Below, in pieces: positions 5,071 through 6,280 of a DNA stretch of 6,280 bases. Positions within the stretch are counted from its first letter, which is position 1, and each line of letters begins with the position of its first letter. The DNA comes from CAZVEV01 sp964625865. Its GTDB lineage: Bacteria; Planctomycetota; Phycisphaerae; SM23-33. The translations under genes were made by a program, and so were the position numbers. The notes beneath the pieces were generated by a model. It was not told the origin of the DNA, made no database searches, and saw nothing but the letters and a program-made list of their open reading frames with translations. Location: positions 1-6,280 of the forward strand of contig CAZVEV010000324.1 in the NCBI GenBank assembly GCA_964625865.1, in the 5' to 3' direction.

Positions 5071-5616
5071 ATGGTCGCGCGCCTTGAAGAGAAATACAAA
5101 CAGGACATCGTACCTGCCCTGACCGAGCAGTTCTCGTATTCGAACGTGATGGCCGTTCCGAAGATCGAGAAGGTCGTGATATCGATGGGCATGGGACAGG
5201 CCGAATCGAACGAGGCCCAGCTCGATACAGCCCGCAAGCAGTTGGGTCTGATCGCGGGACAGTTGCCCGTGGTCATGCGAGCCAGGAAGTCCGTCAGCAA
5301 CTTCAAGCTTCGCGAAGGCATGCGCGTGGGCCTGAAGGTGACGCTCCGCGGCGAGCGGATGTTCGAGTTCCTTGACCGCCTGATCACGTTGGCGATTCCG
5401 CGGGTCAGGGACTTCCGCGGCCTGAGCCCGTCGAGTTTTGACGGGCGAGGCAACTACAACATGGGCCTGGTTGAGCAGTCGGTCTTCCCGGAAGTCGACC
5501 CGGCAACGGTCACGTTCACCCAGGGCATGAACCTGGCGATTCAGACATCGGCCGAGACGGATGAAGAGGCCCGGGCACTGCTGACGCTGTTCGGCATGCC
5601 GTTCCGCAAGGACTAA
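5071..5616 (+). CDS. rplE: 50S ribosomal protein L5
   Basis: L5 binds 5S rRNA in the central protuberance and contacts the P-site tRNA and S13 through an intersubunit bridge. The 181 residues match the family (179 in E. coli). Features are RLEEKYKQDIVPAL (4–17), PKIEKVVISMGMGQA (30–44), the GQLPVVMRARKSVSNFKLRE signature region (63–82), GLKVTLRGERMFEFLDRL (87–104), and PRVRDFRGLSPSSFDGRGNY (110–129) followed by GLVEQSVFPEV. The C-terminal EEARALLTLFGMPF (165–178) is typical. In E. coli the S8 repressor site of the spc operon lies at the L24–L5 junction. Here that junction is only 10 bases and I cannot see a matching structure by eye. Confidence 0.98.
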   Translation: MVARLEEKYKQDIVPALTEQFSYSNVMAVPKIEKVVISMGMGQAESNEAQLDTARKQLGLIAGQLPVVMRARKSVSNFKLREGMRVGLKVTLRGERMFEFLDRLITLAIPRVRDFRGLSPSSFDGRGNYNMGLVEQSVFPEVDPATVTFTQGMNLAIQTSAETDEEARALLTLFGMPFRKD

Positions 5617-5638
5617 GGAAACCCACAGGGTATAGAGC

Positions 5639-5824
5639 ATGGCAACCAAAGCGCAACGAGCGAAGGCCGAGAGGCCACCGAAGTTTTCGACCCGGACGAT
5701 CAGGCGGTGTCAACTGTGCGGGCGTCCCCGAGCAGTGTACCGCAAGTTCCGGATTTGCCGCATCTGCCTGCGGAATCTGGCCGGTGAGGGCAAGGTGCCC
5801 GGCATGAAGAAGGCCAGTTGGTAG
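5639..5824 (+). CDS. rpsN: 30S ribosomal protein S14, zinc-ribbon type
   Basis: S14 packs into the 16S rRNA of the 30S head near S3 and S10. The 61-residue product is the short zinc-binding form. Four cysteines, C24, C27, C40 and C43, fit C-x2-C-x12-C-x2-C, with the RKFRICRICLRNLA segment (35–48) and the end GKVPGMKKASW typical of the family. This is the form found in Bacillus rpsN and many other lineages, unlike the 101-residue zinc-free S14 of E. coli. Organisms with several S14 genes often regulate them by zinc; whether this one has a second copy cannot be seen here. It lies 22 bases after rplE and 12 before rpsH. Confidence 0.97.
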   Translation: MATKAQRAKAERPPKFSTRTIRRCQLCGRPRAVYRKFRICRICLRNLAGEGKVPGMKKASW

Positions 5825-5836
5825 GAAGGAAGCGTC

Positions 5837-6235
5837 ATGAGTTTATCCGATCCGATAGCAGACATGTTGACACGCATCCGCAATGGCCTCCGTGCCCGAC
5901 ACGAGACGGTCAACATCCGCGCATCGAACGTCTGCGAGGGCATCGCCCGGGTCATGAAGGACGAAGGCTACATCGAAGACGTCAAGCGCATTGAGGACGA
6001 CAAGCAGGGCGTGCTTCGCGTGTACCTGAAGTACGGCCCGATGGGCGAGGACGTGGTGACGGAGATTCAGCGCGTCAGCAGGCCCGGCCTGCGAGTCTAT
6101 AGACCGGTTGCCGATGTCCCGCGTCCGTTGAACGGGCTGGGCATCAGCATTGTCTCGACGTCAAAGGGCGTGCTGAGCGACCGGCGGTGTCGCGAAGAGA
6201 ATGTCGGCGGCGAGGTGCTTTGCATCGTTTGTTGA
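5837..6235 (+). CDS. rpsH: 30S ribosomal protein S8
   Basis: S8 binds the central domain of 16S rRNA and, in E. coli, represses translation of the spc operon. The 132 residues match the family. The N-terminus SLSDPIADMLTRIRNGLRA (2–20) is canonical, and GYIEDVKRIEDDKQGVLRVY (44–63) continues the first domain. The C-terminal RNA-binding signature GISIVSTSKGVLSDRRCR (102–119) is followed by NVGGEVLCIVC. A Cys stands where the signature usually has Ala or Gly, and the protein ends in Cys; both look like lineage variation. The ribosome-binding region AGGAAGGA (5823–5830) is good and overlaps the rpsN stop. The complete gene lies in the usual place between S14 and L6. Confidence 0.97.
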   Translation: MSLSDPIADMLTRIRNGLRARHETVNIRASNVCEGIARVMKDEGYIEDVKRIEDDKQGVLRVYLKYGPMGEDVVTEIQRVSRPGLRVYRPVADVPRPLNGLGISIVSTSKGVLSDRRCREENVGGEVLCIVC

Positions 6236-6251
6236 TGAGAGTGATTCAGGA

Positions 6252-6280
6252 ATGTCGCGAATAGGAAAAAAACCGATCCC
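6252..6280 (+). CDS. rplF: 50S ribosomal protein L6, N-terminal fragment
   Basis: The final 29 bases start with ATG and encode MSRIGKKPI followed by an incomplete Pro codon. This is the common N-terminus of bacterial L6, and L6 is the gene expected directly after rpsH in the spc operon. The gap to rpsH is 16 bases, with a weak GAGAG or AGG as ribosome-binding site. The gene is cut by the window edge. L6 binds domain VI of 23S rRNA near the factor-binding region. Identity rests on nine residues plus gene order. Confidence 0.88.

Noticed and set aside
5040..5090. S8 autoregulatory binding site at the rplX–rplE junction, as in E. coli
   Set aside because: The gap is only 10 bases, and I could not find by eye a helix resembling the S8 target; a covariance search would be needed to support it.
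5620..5632. Small ACCC/GGGT inverted repeat between rplE and rpsN
   Set aside because: Only about four base pairs with a tiny loop and no T run; expected by chance.

Overview
This 6.28 kb window is one uninterrupted block of ribosomal-protein genes, all on the + strand, in the classic bacterial S10–spc order: rplD (3' part), rplW, rplB, rpsS, rplV, rpsC, rplP, rpmC, rpsQ, rplN, rplX, rplE, rpsN, rpsH and the first codons of rplF. Every gene was identified by reading its protein against family signatures I know; no search was run. There are no RNA genes, mobile elements, CRISPR arrays or foreign-looking genes, and no convincing promoter or intrinsic terminator. No gene-free stretch exceeds 54 bases.

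Organism: a high-GC bacterium with bacterial-type proteins throughout. The L4 and L2 wording (for example GMVKGSTKKLFRQKGTGNAR in L4), a zinc-ribbon S14 of 61 residues and an S3 with a long low-complexity tail suggest Planctomycetota, perhaps a Phycisphaerae-like lineage. That is an inference from memory, of moderate to low certainty. A 10-N gap inside rplB and partial genes at both edges suggest a draft or metagenome contig.

Layout: bases 1–4304 are the S10-operon part (L4, L23, L2, S19, L22, S3, L16, L29, S17). Bases 4334–6280 are the spc part (L14, L24, L5, S14, S8, start of L6). The two halves, separate operons in E. coli, are joined here by only 29 bases. Genes overlap by 4 bases or lie 4–54 bases apart, so the block is probably cotranscribed with much translational coupling. 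The products are structural proteins of the two ribosomal subunits: L4, L22, L23, L24 and L29 around the exit tunnel, L2, L14 and L16 near functional centres of the 50S, L5 in the central protuberance, and S3, S8, S14, S17 and S19 in the 30S.

No new biological system was found. The points worth a second look are: a perfect 16-bp inverted repeat at the very start of the window, possibly a contig-end fold-back artefact; an N gap whose stated length breaks the L2 frame; L2 reading AHPMGGGEG where DHPHGGGEG is usual; two strong GC-rich hairpins in the gaps on either side of rpsS; an S3 tail of about 100 residues rich in Arg/Gly and then Ala/Pro; and a 6-residue insertion in L14.
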